Both the position numbers and the translations under genes were made by a program. A DNA stretch of 64,000 bases from Adiantum capillus-veneris (Eukaryota; Streptophyta; Polypodiopsida; Polypodiales; Pteridaceae), in contig CM043960.1 of assembly GCA_014529385.2 (NCBI GenBank), positions 122,501,043 to 122,565,042 on the forward strand. Direction: 5' to 3'. Positions 21,409 through 35,206 of this stretch are shown here, one piece after another (within the stretch, counting starts at the first letter, position 1; the number at the start of each line of letters is the position of its first letter). A model generated the notes under the pieces. It ran no database searches, was not told the DNA's origin, and saw only the letters and a list, made by a program, of their open reading frames with translations.

Positions 21409-22563
21409 TCAGATCTCTGTAGGTAGACCCAAGGTAAACCGCTCAATTTGTTCCTTGAACGAAATCTTCTTAAATGAAGAGGCGGGTAGAAAAGAGCTCC
21501 AGAATCTCTCGCAATAAGCGTCCACTGTATCCTTCTTGGTCATTCGAAGATGATTCCAAGCAATTCGTATATCGCGTTCATACTCTCGAGTCAGCCAAGA
21601 AGAAATAAAAAGCCTCTTGAATTTCAGCCATTTAGCTGGCACAGTCTTGTTTAATAGAAGCGTGGACCACCAAGTTCGAGCATTCGCCTTAATGTAAGAG
21701 GCAACTCTCCGAATCTTAGAGTGCTCTGAGTAACGCCCTCGCGCGAAAGCGATGTAAAACTGCCGTACAAAAGACAAAGCCTTCGAAGCATCTCTATAAC
21801 TAGAAAACGTGTCAAATTTAATTGACTGTCGACCTTCCTTAAACTCTTGGACTTTCTTGCTTTTGTCTTCGAGAAAGTCATACTGGTTGGCTTTGTAAAA
21901 ATTCTTCTTCTTTGCATGAAAGTTGCTGTCATTAGAGTCCGAACTGTCTGTAGACGAGTCCTCAGTAGAACTGTCAACCATGGGGCGGGATATAGACTTC
22001 TTCTTGCCCTTTCCGAAGCGTTGCTTTTTGCCTTTTCTGTCTTCTTCGCTCGAGTCAGATGAGCTAGAAGATCTGTCAAAAGAAGAAGAACTGGGTACTC
22101 CTTCAAATCGAACACGCTTCTTTTGTTTCTTTGCCTTTTCAAAAGTAGACGGATGACCCAAATAACTTGGGAAGTCAGTGCCTTTCTTCTGCTTTTTGCC
22201 GTGCTTTTCAGCTTTGTTCTGCGTGTCAAAAAGCTGAGCAATTCTTGCATCAACCACCTTCTCTAATTCTTGCTCTGTGTACATCTTGGGAATAGGAGGT
22301 TTCCTGGGTGGTTCTGTGGTCTGCCGTCACTGCGTGTGCACCTCCTTGAAAGAGGTCTCGCTCATATATTTTGCAAATTTTGGGTCCTTCGCAAAATCGA
22401 GCATCATCTTTGTTGTGTCGCCGATCAATCGTTGATGCTCCATCTCTTCGAGCTCCGCCTGAGTAGGCCGAGGCAGGCCATACTCCTCGTGTGAATCTTC
22501 GTTGTAATCCCTTCCCGCATCTCTGGATGCAAAGGGAGTCGATTGATCTTTGCTTGAAGCCAT
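21409..22563 (-). pseudogene. gag of element A1
   Basis: The ATG is at 22,563 (MASSKDQSTP), matching MALGKDQSTP in G. One TGA (22,327-22,329), where G has Trp, interrupts an otherwise open frame of about 385 codons. The N-terminal part carries RPTQAELEEMEHQRL. The middle is Lys/Ser/Asp-rich low complexity with runs of Ser and Asp. The capsid core includes FDTFSSYRDASKALSFVRQF, KANARTWWSTLLLN, YERDIRIAWNHLRMTKKD and FTLGLPTEI. The Ser/Asp-rich insert before the capsid core distinguishes family A from C and D. Confidence 0.88.
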
Positions 22564-22619
22564 AGGTGCCGTGGAAAAAAAATTAGGGATCGGATTTCCC
22601 GTAGAAGAGAAATGGCCGT

Positions 22620-22793
22620 GCTCTGATACCACTGTAACAGACTTGGACACTCCAAGTCAAGAATCTACCGCGACAACACAAATAACCACTTCAAAACAGT
22701 TCACAGTTCACAATTGAAGCCATAGGTGCTGCGGAAAAAAAATTAGGGATCGGATTTCCCATAGAAGAGAAATCGGCCGTGCTCTGATACCAT
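22620..22793 (-). repeat. Duplicated primer-site/LTR-end block of element A1
   Basis: Primer-binding sites occur twice, at 22,620-22,631 and 22,781-22,792 (reverse complement of TGGTATCAGAGC). They are separated by about 80 bp of LTR end (22,633-22,712) and a second copy of the gag-start leader. This is a tandem duplication of about 160 bp. Confidence 0.85.
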
Positions 22794-23461
22794 TGTGATA
22801 GACTTGGACACTCCAAGTCAAGAATCTACCGCGACAGCACAAATAACCACTTCAAAATAGTTTACAGTTCACAATTGATTCGACACTGGCCCGGCGGAGT
22901 TCCGTGCCTAGAGATATTGGCCCCAAAGATTGGCGCCCCTTTCTGTATTTCTTTTTGTATTAATCTGTGTTCAAAGTACAAGAGTGCGGGTAGGCGCTCA
23001 CACTCAGACTCTACGTCTAGATGCTCTGAGTTGTGAGTGGCCTACCCACTTATTTAAAGAGTACAAGGGATGCTAAAAGCAGAGTCCAAAAGCTGAAAAT
23101 TAAAAGCTTGTTTTAAAACCCTCACAAAGCAAAGGCTCTTTCTCTCTCTTTCTCTTATGCTTTAGTAAAATAAAGCAAGAACTTATCCCTCTCTCCCATC
23201 TCTTGCGTAGAGTAAAACGCAAGACCGAAAAGCATAATTTCCGTACGCTCAGCCACGTGAGCATTGCTGCGGCAATTCACGCCGCAAATCACGGGGGTCC
23301 GTACAACTGCCACGTGTCAGCCCTACCGTACAGAACCTGCCACGTCAACAGTTCGGGATTTTGCTGCAGAGGGTGTACGGGCAGCCACGTCATCACTTTG
23401 TCTGCAGCCAACAGTGAATAGATGTGTGTGTTGTGGCACGCCACGTCACCAGTTTGTGACA
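22794..23461 (-). repeat. 5' LTR of element A1
   Basis: On the minus strand it begins TGTCACAAACTGGTGACG and ends near TTGGAGTGTCC...TATCACA. It matches G (43,283-43,995) in order and sequence. The distal part has several CCACGTCA / TGACGTGG motifs, the core of bZIP sites. Confidence 0.85.
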
Positions 23462-24657
23462 CAATCAGTAACCTTCCGGATGGTTGAGCAAACCAATTCA
23501 CTGCATAAAGCAATGTTTCAGTCTTGATTTTACTCTCATAAACACTCAAGAGTGATTGTCCTAGTTAGACATATCTATATACCTCGTGCATAAAAGCAAT
23601 ATGCACTTTTCTAATTCCTCAAAGATTTAACTTTGATTAAAGACCTGCCCTCTTACTTAAAGTTCGGGGGTCTTCGTTTCAAAAACTCAGGAGTTAAATT
23701 GAATTCCCTTACTCTAAATTTTCTTCGAATAGCCACATATTCGTGGAGGAGGGATAACAAAAATTTGATGTTTCTGTGTTCAATGGTTCCTGTCCCATTG
23801 CGGGGATTCGATTCTATGTACACTAAGGTGTACACTTTCAGCTTGTATTGGACTCCACCATCCGTTGCAAAGTATCTTGCGGATGTGTGTACAAAATTCG
23901 AGCAAAAGTCCTTCGTTGAACTTCTTTATGGTTTCTTCCTCAGAGAGATTCAAGAATGGAGCCACCTTGGAAAGAGTGAACCAATACCTGTCCACACAAT
24001 CCATGACTCACTCGTGCTCCCATCAGCAAACCAATCCCAATCTTCTTGATGCCTTCCTCAAAGCGTAGAGCAAAAAAAATTGTTGAGAAATTCAGCCTTG
24101 AATTGAGTCCAAGTCTTGTTGTAAGTTCTTTGCAGAGCTTTGGTATACCACCAAGTAGCTGCAATCCCCTTGAGGTGTTTGGTCACATACCTCACCTTCG
24201 ACGCTTTTCAGAAATTGCCATTTGCAAAGGCAACTTCAAACTGTCGAATGAAAGCTTTCATTCGGTAGCTTTCGGGATGTCTTTCCTTCGTGAAAAGTAT
24301 CAAACTTGACTGGAGTGTTCCTAGGTCTAGAGACCTTCTTCATATCCTTCTCGGAATGACAGGATTTCCTGGCTATGGTTCTGGATTGATGTTCTTGGAT
24401 AATTTCTGGATTCTAAAGGATCTTGAGCATTCCGCTCCTTGGATTCTCTAGGTTCTTGAGCATCATGCTCTTGTCGCCTGCTCAGAGAATCCCAAGTCTT
24501 GTGTTGACTTCTTGCAGAGAGAAAAATTTTCTCCACTCTTCGAGCTTTTTCCGCATGGATTAGGGTTCCACATGCTTACTTCTCTCTTGGCTTGTCATGG
24601 CTTCTTCCCTTATCTTCCTAGAGTCGTCCTCCTTTACAGAGAAAGAGAGCAGACCAT
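23462..24657 (-). pseudogene. gag remnants of element B
   Basis: Several short minus-strand frames can be ordered into a Ty3 gag: SLSRRQEHDAQEPRESKERN (24.4 kb), a capsid segment around 23,940-24,300 (CKWQFLKSVEGEV, YQSSAKNLQQD), then DRYWFTLSKVAPFLNLSEEE and KKFNEGLLLEFCTHIRKIL (23.8-24.0 kb). Multiple stops and frameshifts are present. 23,462-23,770 holds nothing I recognise. Confidence 0.7.
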
Positions 24658-24669
24658 GCTCTGATACCA
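24658..24669 (-). other. Primer-binding site of element B
   Basis: GCTCTGATACCA, the reverse complement of TGGTATCAGAGC, lies one base from the 5' LTR end (24,671). It fixes the orientation of B. Confidence 0.9.
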
Positions 24670-24670
24670 C

Positions 24671-26202
<1,532 letters not shown>

Positions 26203-26203
26203 G

Positions 26204-26215
26204 TGGTATCAGAGC
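26204..26215 (+). other. Primer-binding site of element E
   Basis: TGGTATCAGAGC is followed by CC, giving one or two more matches to initiator-Met tRNA than in C. Confidence 0.9.
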
Positions 26216-26272
26216 CCCGACTCCTCTCTTTCTCTGCAAAGAAGGACGATTCCGGGCAGAACGGGAAGAACC

Positions 26273-27574
26273 ATGTCGAGCCAAGGGAGAAGCATTGAAG
26301 AGGAGCTTCAACAAGTGCAAGTTCAGCTTGCGGAGTTGCAACAAATCTTACTGTTGTCGGACGTCCAAAAGCTTTTGGGCAGAAAGAAGAAAACGAATGG
26401 AATTGATGCAGCCAATCATCCAGACAACACTGTTGGCGTGAGACCACAGGAGGCAAGAGAAGAAGAACGTGCCGAGGTGCACAAAGGATCTTCGGATCTG
26501 AATGAACGGCCTACTTCAAGGAAAGGCCAGGAAAAAGCGCTCTCTCTGCTAGACGAGAGCAAGGACATCTCTATCTCATCTCCATCTTACTGTCTTGATT
26601 ATACTTCTACTTCTCGATCATCTTGTCAGAAGAAGGAAGCAGCTACTACCGCCACTACCATACATCAACCTAAAGATAAGCCTCGATTCAAGAAGCAAGG
26701 TCGCAAGTCTCAACATCGCATGAGAGTTTCAAATCAGGCGACAAGGACATCAAGTTCGAAACCTACAACGGACGGAGAGACATCTCCAAAGCACTGTCCT
26801 TCATCAGACAGTTTGAAGTCGCCTTTACCAATGGGCACTTCACAAAAAAATCCAAATTACGCCATGTGGGGATGCACCTCAAGGAAACGGCAAGTAATTG
26901 GTGGTTAGCCAAGATTCTGGAAGGTTCTCAGGCCAGAACTTGGGAGAGCTTCAAATCTGAATTTTATGAACAATTTCTTCCACCTGACTTCGAACAGGAC
27001 ATACGGAAGGAATGGGACTGGCTTGCCCAGAAGGAACATGAAAGAGTAACGACTTATGTGGACAAGTATTGGTCGGTTCTTTTGAAGGTCACTCCCTTCA
27101 TGAAGATTGCCGACGAGGAAAAGAAATGAAAGTTCGAAGCGGGTCTCCAACGGCAGCTTCGAAAGAGTATGAAGGTGTATCCGCATGATATTCTTCAAAG
27201 GATGATGGAGTCAGCAATCATTGCTGAGGATTTGCACTCAACTGGGACGCCTAGAAAGATGGAGCATAGCACTTACCGTGCAAGACAAAGAGGGGTCTAT
27301 GATAACCATGGGGGCCAAGGAAGAAAACGTCCTCCATCTAGAGACGATGATCATTCTAAGAAGCCAGAGGGCACTGGCAAGCGAACTAAATATCTTTCTC
27401 CTACTCAACTTCAAACTTTCAGAGAGGAAGGAAGATGCTTCTACTGTGGCGAAAAAGGACATATGAAACCGGATTGCCCGCTAAAGCAGCAACGGCAAGA
27501 GGAAGCCTCTACGAGGCAAGAGAAAGCAAGGAAGGAATTCGTACCACCAAGTTCGAACTCAATCCCAGATGTTT
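26273..27574 (+). pseudogene. gag and nucleocapsid of element E
   Basis: The ATG at 26,273 reads MSSQGRSIEEELQQVQVQL, a short coiled-coil-like start, then a Ser/Thr/Lys-rich region. A one-base loss near 26,728, compared with C, shifts the frame. The capsid core continues from about 26,745 (TASNWWLAKI, FLPPDFEQD), with TGA at 27,127-27,129. After that come KFEAGLQRQL, the zinc knuckle CFYCGEKGHMKPDC (about 27,435), and a stop just after SNSIPDV. The protease that should follow is absent. Confidence 0.92.
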
Positions 27575-28900
27575 AAGGAAACACTTCCTGACGAACTACC
27601 TCCGGTACGCCCGGAAGATCACCGCATAGATCTCATACCGGGTAGCTCGCCTCCCAATCAACCCCCTCATCGGGTAAGTCTTGCTCAGCAAGAGGAAATT
27701 CTGAAGCAAGTCAACGAGCTTCTAGAGAAAGGGTTAGTACGGCCAAGTGCTTCACCCTACTGCTCTCCAGTTCCACTGGTGCAGAAGAAAGATGGCACGT
27801 TTCGAATGTGCATAGACTATCGGTCTTTAAACAAGATCACAATCAAGAATCGCTTTCCGATCCCTCGGATTGATGATATACTTGATAAGTTGCAGGGTGC
27901 AAGTGTCCTTAGTTGCATAGACTTAAAGAGTGGGTATCATCAGATACGGATCGCCCCTGAGGATGTCCATAAGTCTGCTTTCCGCACAACCTTTGGACTA
28001 TATGAATTCTTGGTAATGCCTTTCGGCTTGACCAATGCTCCTGCGACATTCAATCGCATGATGGACCGCATTCTCAGCCCGTATCGAGCTTTTACGGGAG
28101 TATTCTTTGACGACATACTCATCTTCTCTAAGTCAGAAGAGGAACATCGGAAGCACTTGGACTTAGTGTTTTAAGAATTGCGAAAGCATGAGTTGCATGT
28201 GAATGCAAAGAAGAGTGAGTTCTTTTTCTCTGAGATACACTATCTCGGCCATATAGTCTCTCACAATCAAGTGATTATGGATCCTGCCAAGATCCGAGTG
28301 GTCGAAGATTGGCCTATTCCCACCACGGTACATGATGTACGTAGCTTTTTGGGATTATGTTCATATTATCGAAGGTTTTTCCGAGGATTTGCTCATGTAG
28401 TAGGACCATTTCATGGCTTAACAAAGAAGAAGATTCCTTTCAGATGGGGATCGAGACAACAAGGAGCTTTTGATCGGCTCAAGTACTTGCTAAGCCATGG
28501 ACCTATTTTGATAGTGCCTGACTTAAGAAAAATATTTGAGGTTCATTGCGATGCTTCAGGTGATTGCATCGGAGCAGTGTTAAACCAAGAAGGCCATGCA
28601 GTGGCTTATGAAAGCAGACGGCTTAAGGATGCAGAGTTGCATGCATCAATCTACGAAAAGGAACTCACGGCTGTGATTTATGCCTTATCCAACTGGAAGC
28701 ACTATCTTCTAGGAGCGGATTTTGTGATCAAGACTGATCACCAGAGTTTGCGGTATTTTCTTACGTAAAGGAAACTATCTGAAAAGCAGATGCGATGGGC
28801 AAACTTTTTGTCTATGTTTCACTTCCAGATCCTTCACACGGCTGGGAGTAAGGATGTAGTCGGAGACGCATTGTTTAGGTGGCCAAGGGTGAACGCTATC
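27575..28900 (+). pseudogene. Reverse transcriptase and RNase H of element E
   Basis: It begins [18 protein letters not shown] directly after the deletion junction. It contains [41 protein letters not shown] and the catalytic [14 protein letters not shown] at 28,172-28,174 and at 28,766-28,768 replace Gln codons of C. RNase H shows FEVHCDASGDCIGAV, YEKELTAVIYALSNWKHY and KTDHQSLRYFLT. Between stops the frame is intact. Confidence 0.93.
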
Positions 28901-30366
28901 ACTTCGGTGTATCACCAAGAATTAGCAGCACTACCAAATTTGTATCCGAATGATCCAGACTTCTCCACCATTTGGGGAAAGCTACATCGTGGAGAGAATG
29001 AGTTTCCCTATTCCATTCGGGACGGTTATCTCTACCACCATCAGGCCATATGTGTGGCGGAACCATTAAGAAAGAAGATCATGGATGAAGCACACGCTTC
29101 GCCTTATGCGGGTCATCGTCCTACGACCTCAGCAATGGAAAGATATTTCTTTTGGCCTAGCCTTAAAGCAGACATTGATAAGTATGTCAGGGAATGCTTG
29201 GTTTGCCAAAAAGTGAAGTATGATCGACATAAGACGCCTGGGTTGCTACAACCTTTGCCTGTGCCTAATGAACCTTGGGAAAGTATTGCCATGGACTTCA
29301 TCATGGACCTCCCTAGAACTCAGACTGGAAATGACGTGATCTGGACCATTGTGGACAGGTTTAGCAAGCAAGCACACTTCATACCAGTCAAGAAAACGAT
29401 CAAAGCAGATCATATGGCTAGGGTCTTTCTAGCACAGATCTTTAAGCATAATGAAATGCCTAAGTCTATTGTGAGGGATCGAGATCCTCGCATGACAGGA
29501 AATTTTTGGCGTGCCTTGATGGATAATCTTGGTACGAAGCTGAATTTTTCATCTGCCTACCATCCTCAAACGGACGGGCAAAGTGAGATAGCCAATTCCA
29601 CAGTATTGGATAAGTTTAAAGCTTATGTGTCAGATCGGCAATCCGATTGGGAGAAATATTTCCCTCTTGTCGAGTATGCGTATAACAATACCATAAACTC
29701 ATCGACGGGGAAAGCACCTTTTGAGATTCTCTATGGTAAGCCTTTGCTTCCACCCATCCTTTTAACTAAGGATAAGATCTTTGCAGCGGATGAATTTGTC
29801 CGGGACTTGGACACAGCCTACGGGCAAGTTAGGAGAGCTATTCTACGCTCTCAGGAGAAGCATAAGAAAGCTGTAGACAAGCACAGAAGGAATCTAGACT
29901 TAACTGTCGGACAGTTAGTCTTACTCAAGTTTGAGACGGCAAGACTTAAGAAACAAGCGTCTCATAAGGGGAAAGTAGTAAAACTTTCTATCCGTTATCA
30001 TGGCCGTTTAAAATTACTGAGCGAGTGAATGATGTCGCTTTCCGATTAGAGCTACTGCCTAATTGGAAGATCCATAATGCTTTCCATGTGAGTTTACTCC
30101 GGCCGTATGTGGGACCGCCTCCGAGCCAGCCTAGCGCTGAGGAACCTCCTGAGGTTGAGGAAACAGAAGAAATACTCCAACTGGAGCAGATAGTAAGTCA
30201 TCAGGAGCGGTCTCTCAAGTCCGGAAAGATAACACGGAAGTATTTCGTTAAGTTTAAGAACTATTCGAATCTAGATGCTCAGTGGATGACGCAGGAGGAA
30301 TTAGCAGCTTATCCCGAGATACTGGAGGTATATGTCCAAGCACTACAGTTGAGGTCAACTGTTTAG
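28901..30366 (+). pseudogene. Integrase and chromodomain of element E
   Basis: The longest intact integrase in the nest belongs to a frame open from 28,790 to 30,028: DEAHASPYAGH, YVRECLVCQKVKYDRHK, MDFIMDLPRT (Asp), VRDRD (Asp) and GQSEIANS (Glu). A one-base loss near 30,000 shifts the frame. The C-terminus runs NDVAFRLELLPNWKIHNAF, SLLRPYVGPPP and chromodomain-like RKYFVKFKNYSNLDAQWMTQ, ending LRSTV at 30,366. Confidence 0.93.
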
Positions 30367-30378
30367 AAGCCAGAGGGA

Positions 30379-31729
30379 TGTTGCTAATTGGACTATTTTC
30401 TTAGTTTTAATGATTAATCTCTTTTTTTAATGTGCACTAAGAACTCTTAAAAGATTGTAGCTACAGGAACTGCCATCAGGAACGGACAACTCTGATGTGT
30501 CATTTGATGGGTGACGGTAAACATCGCGAAGGAGTTTCCGTAAGTTTGGTGGAAAGGGCCGGGTTACGAGTGCCCCTGATGCGTCACATGATGGGTGACG
30601 GGTGCATCAGTGAGGGGGCATCCGGTAGGCTAAGGAGGAAATCCGAACTGAGTAAGAAAATACGCGTAAGAACGCAAGCACAAGAATAAAGATGGGTTCA
30701 ATGAAGCTTTTTACGAAAAGCAGGAACAGTTGCGGGAGGACAGATGTTTCCCGCGAGGAGTCTGTGTCTGCATTGCATCTGTGTCGTGTCCTGCACCCGG
30801 GGACGCCTGGAATGTGTCCGTGTAGCATTGTTTTCACTAATTGAGTGAGTTTTTAAAGTTTGAACAGGTTCACACTTTATTTTATAAAGTGACCGGTCAC
30901 TTTTAAGTGACCGACCCCTTTATTAATAAAATAAAGCAGGCAAGGCTCTTATAGAAAAAGACAGCGCTAAAGCCAAGGCCGGGGGGCTGAATTGCGATCT
31001 CTCTCTCTCTCTCTCTCTCCTCTCTCTAGAAAACGCGATTTTCTCCCTCCTCTCTCTAGGAGCGCCAAGCTTTGCTCTTGGACCCCTATTCCTACCGGGT
31101 GTCAGACCCTATAAAGGGGTAGCCAGCGTTTTAGTTTAAAGAGGCCGGGAGCAGCAGGAAGTACTAGCGCTGGGATTCTGGAGTAGAGCCTGGCGACAGA
31201 ATTTGCAAGTGTTCGCGTGACGACTGCGAACGGAGGTTGATTCTCCGAGCAAGAAGCGACAGGTATAAGGCGTTGATACGCATTGAGAATTGTTGCTTTG
31301 TGTGGTTTGTTTTGCAGGAATCTCCTCTCTTACGGGAAGGCCCTTCACGGGAAGTACGGCTTCACGCCTAAGTCCCTTATGGGAAAGTACGGCTTGGCGC
31401 CTAAGTCCCTTACGGGAAAGTACAGCTTCGTGCCTAAGTCCCTTACGGGAAAGTACGGCTTCGCGCCGAAGTCCCTTACTGGAAGGAACGGCGTGGTGCC
31501 CAAGCCCTTAACGGGAAAGCACGACCTTCGGGTCTAAGATTACAGAACAGAGGGGTTTCCTCGGGTTCTCGTTCTTGTAGAAGAATTCTCGCTGAATAAA
31601 AGAATACTCTTAACGGGGGGGGACCAGCCCATCTTCTGGTCCCCAATACTGTGTCGATCTGCTCCCTTCTCTCATGTTTTCAAAGAATTATAATTTTCAG
31701 ATTTTCTAAGTGCTAGTGTACGCTCCCGT

Positions 31730-31733
<4 letters not shown>
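30379..31733 (+). repeat. 3' LTR of element E
   Basis: It starts TGTTGCTAATTGG and runs 1,355 bp to CTCCCGTTTTG, where the expected TGACA end is replaced by GA repeats. It contains a TATA-like CTATAAAGG (31,109), the intron-like segment (31,263-31,317) and about five 33-bp units (31,340-31,530). Confidence 0.92.
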
Positions 31734-31802
<69 letters not shown>

Positions 31803-33687
31803 CGACACAGTACTGGGGACTAGAAGATGGGCTGGTCCCCCATCCCGTGATAGTATCTTTATTTACTGAGGAGAAGTCTATACAAGCACTTGAATTGAAC
31901 GTATTACCATGTTTCTAGAATAAGACTTGATGGTTCCCGGAAGCCTTGCTTCCTATTCCTAGGGCAAAACCCTATTCGAAGGAACTTTCGTTCCTTATTG
32001 CAAATCCTCGAGAACCAAGGTTCTCGCCTCTGGATCTCACCTTCCCGACTCGGAGCATGGCATCTCTGCAACTCTTTTCCGGCTCTGTTCCTAGAGTCCT
32101 GTTCCCGTAGAACAACTTTGCTTTCCCGAACGCGAAGTCCTTCCTTGGGAATCTCAACTTCCGGATCCCCAACTCGAGAGCCTACCACTCTCGGATCCGT
32201 GGATCTACGTCCCAAACTCAGGTACAAAACCCTTGGGCTGATCTGGCTCTAGTTCCTCAGAGCGCTTTCTCTTGTAGAGGCTCATGCCTTCCTCTGCTCC
32301 TACTCCCCACCAAGAGGAAGTACACCTGCAAACAAATACTTAGAGATCATAATATGAAAATCGTTATCTTCAAAGTCTCGACGCTTGAAACACAACTCAG
32401 TTCTCGAAAAGAAATTCCCCAGAAGAGATTTCTACATAGAAAAGCCTCTGTTCCAATCCTACACACAAAAGAGGCGTGTTCTCGGGTTCCTTCTTGTAAA
32501 TCAGCCCCATCTACGATGTTTATGGGCTGAAAACAGAGAAAAACAGCAGCTTGTCGTGATGGAAACACGCACCGTAGGCACTTCTTCGTGAGGGAACTCG
32601 CGCACTAGGTCCTGGCCACATCTGGTACACTTAGGGCAGCCAATGGGCATCACCAGCAATGTCTTCTTTGCAGCTGAAATCTGTAGCAGCATCTCCTCCT
32701 TGCGAAAACTGGTCTTTCATCTGGGAGAGGGCGTGATGCTTTTATAGCTCTGTGGCCACGCCAAAGATAGTAGAGCATTGGGCTGCTTGCGTAGAGATCG
32801 CGGCCGTTTTTTTTTTTTTTTCTCTCCTGCTTGGAAAAGAGAGAAAAATTGATGGCTGTTTTTTACTGCTTTATTTAATCATAGGCTGCCCACTGATTAA
32901 GTGGGCGGCCGGTCACCTTTAAAAATGGTCTGAATCTGCCCAAAAACTCAATAAAACCTTTTAGGTTAAAAACAAAACTTCACAATACTTCCCAGGAGTC
33001 CCTGCATGCAATGATCAACAGGTGTCTTGGATGCAATGATCAATCACATGCACAGTTGCAATGCAGACATAGACTTCCTCGCAGGAAAGCATTTGCTTTC
33101 CCCAAAAGCAATCCCGCTTTCTTAGAAAGCATCCGTTTTTTCCTCAAAGTTTCCTTTGAACCCATCTTCATTCAAGTGCTTGCTTTTGCTTGTGCACAAT
33201 TCTAACACAGTTTGGAATTTCCTCCTAACTATGGATATTCCCTTTCTGATGTACCCGTCACTCACCTTGTGAGGCATCATGAATACCCATCACCTAGTCT
33301 TTTCCTGATGCGTCATAGGATGGGTGACATAGAGCATCGCGAATGAGATTGTATTGTAAGTTCGGTAGAGATGTCCGTTCTCGGATGGTCGGATACTTCT
33401 TCCCGATGCTCCCTATCACCCATCCGATGTGACGCATCAGAAGTACACGTTCCTGGTAGCCTTACAGATATTCCCTTTCACAGTGCTCCCATCATTACTC
33501 TAAATGACACACTAGAAATACTCTATACTCGGATGTCTCCAGTGAGAAAAACCCTCTCACTTAAAATCTTAATAATTCATCTATAATTATTTTTCCTTGG
33601 TGTTCCAAACGAGAAAACCCTCTCATTTATAAATCCAATAATTCATTTAGAATTATTTTTATGTCAGATAAAGACAATTTAGCAAGA
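31734..33687 (-). repeat. 5' LTR of element B, outer part
   Basis: This continues the GA tract and then matches 3,700-5,655 in reverse, including the leader, a poly-T stretch near 32,808, the U3 modules (33,240-33,430) and the start motif. It ends TTTAGCAAGA, one base from the canonical AGCAACA, and is followed by GTCCC and family-A LTR sequence. Confidence 0.88.
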
Positions 33688-33959
33688 GTCCCAAAAAGTT
33701 AAACTCAAAAGCAATGGCTCCCAATAGCATTGGTTAAAAATCTGCCATTCAAAAGCAGCCAACGCCAATTGCGGAGAGTCGTATATACTGCCATGTTAGC
33801 AGCCCAGCGCGTTTTGCGGAGAATCTGCCATGTCAACAGTCAACGGAAATTGCGGGCGTCCATACAGATTGCCACGTCAGCCTATCGGCGCATTTCACGA
33901 GGCTGTGCCATGTCAGCAGTATGTGTCCGAGGGCTTGCCACGTCACCCAATTTGTGACA
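33688..33959 (-). repeat. Family-A LTR, outer (U3-side) part
   Basis: This resumes the LTR broken off at 554. The minus strand starts TGTCACAAATTGGGTGACGTGG and shares the CCACGTCA-rich U3 with A1. Directly beyond 33,959 lies chromodomain code of element K, so this LTR sits where K's 3' LTR should be. Confidence 0.8.
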
Positions 33960-34199
33960 ATCTGCTAGGTTCTCCTCCTCCATCCACTTCACATCCAATG
34001 CCCGATAGTTCTTGACTAAGAACCTTGACTAAGAACCGCCGTTCACTTTACCTTTCACTTTCCTTTACTTGTGAGCTAGTATCTGCTCGCTCTCTTCCAC
34101 TTCAAGTTTCTCCTCAGGCTCCCTGCCGACTGACACCTTATCCTTGAAAGGTTTCAATGAGTCACATGAGAAGCATTGTGAATCTTCCAAGTATCTGGC
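33960..34199 (-). pseudogene. Integrase C-terminus and chromodomain of element K
   Basis: On the minus strand: DTWKIHNASHVTH, then in another frame LKPFKDKVSVGREPEEKLEV and ESEQILAH. A short tandem duplication (TTGACTAAGAACC twice, 34,010-34,040) precedes the chromodomain-like VKNYRALDVKWMEEENLAD. It ends beside the LTR start at 33,959. It was joined to 41,305 before H-A inserted. Confidence 0.75.
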
Positions 34200-35206
34200 T
34201 GTAAGGTGCAGCGGAATGAATGTTGTATTTTCTCAAGATGAGTGATCCATATTTGCTCAAGGTTCCTTTTAGTTCTTATGAAAGGGAGAGCCTTCCGTTC
34301 TTTATGGAGAGTGCTATGATCACGAACAAAGTGAGTGGATATTGTGCGTGCAAGTGTATGAGACTGAGAGAAAGAGAGAAGAGAGATACGACACCAGAGA
34401 GGCTGAAATCTGCGAGCTTTTAGCGGCTGTCCAAAAGACGCTATCTGCTGAAATTTCGGGACGGCTTGGGGCTGCTGAAAACACAGATTTGGCTGCTGTT
34501 TTTGTGGACTGGAAACGCTGATTGGTCTGCTGTTTTCGGGGCTGAAAAACGCTGAGTATCTGCAGGTGTTATGGCTGAATTTGCTGTTGTACTTGATGCT
34601 GAAAACGCTGCTCTGTCTGCTGCGACTGAAGGCTGGAAACGCTAGTTGATTGCAGCTTTGATGGCGATCTTGAAACCGCTAGGTGTAGGGGCTGTCGTGG
34701 TCCGGATGTTTGCTGAAAACGCCAAGCTGAGTGAAGGTGTTGGCGATGAGTAAAACGCTAGGCTAAATGGGAGAGGGGATCGCCAAGGTAGACTTGGAGA
34801 TGTCTTGCTGAGAGGGGGAGTACCTGCTGCCTGGGGCCTGTTGTGCTCCTTGCTCATCTGCCAAAGAATGCTAGCTTTGGTTTGCTTATATATTTTCTTA
34901 CCCAATTTGCCCTACCTACTTTTGTTGGAAAGTCACTTAAATGAATAAGTGAAAAATGTCAAAAATAGGGAAAATAGGCAAAACTCACTGGAAAATTCCC
35001 CTGACTGATTCTGATGGGAATGCTTATGATCATGCTGTGTGCAACCAGAGGATATGCATCTATACGAAGTGACTGGGCATGCACGGTCTACGAATAGTCA
35101 CGAAAAGTGTCAGATCACTTCTAATCTAGACTTACTGGACTAGACGGAAACCCTGTTATGGTGTAGCTTGTCCACGGACACACAGGGTTGGATGTGTCAC
35201 GTGACA
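34200..35206 (-). repeat. 3' LTR of H-A
   Basis: On the minus strand it begins TGTCACGTGACACATCC and ends CGCTGCACCTTACA. It is about 160 bp shorter than the 5' LTR, lacking a segment around the CCCACTCTCGTTGGCGAGAG hairpin and a GAT/GAC repeat (compare 40,335-40,480). A TATATAAG box and many GCTGAAAACGC-like units remain. Confidence 0.92.

Noticed and set aside
33960-34199. A stretch of host single-copy DNA between the nest and H-A
   Set aside because: Its minus strand carries integrase C-terminal and chromodomain code that continues at 41,305, so it belongs to element K.
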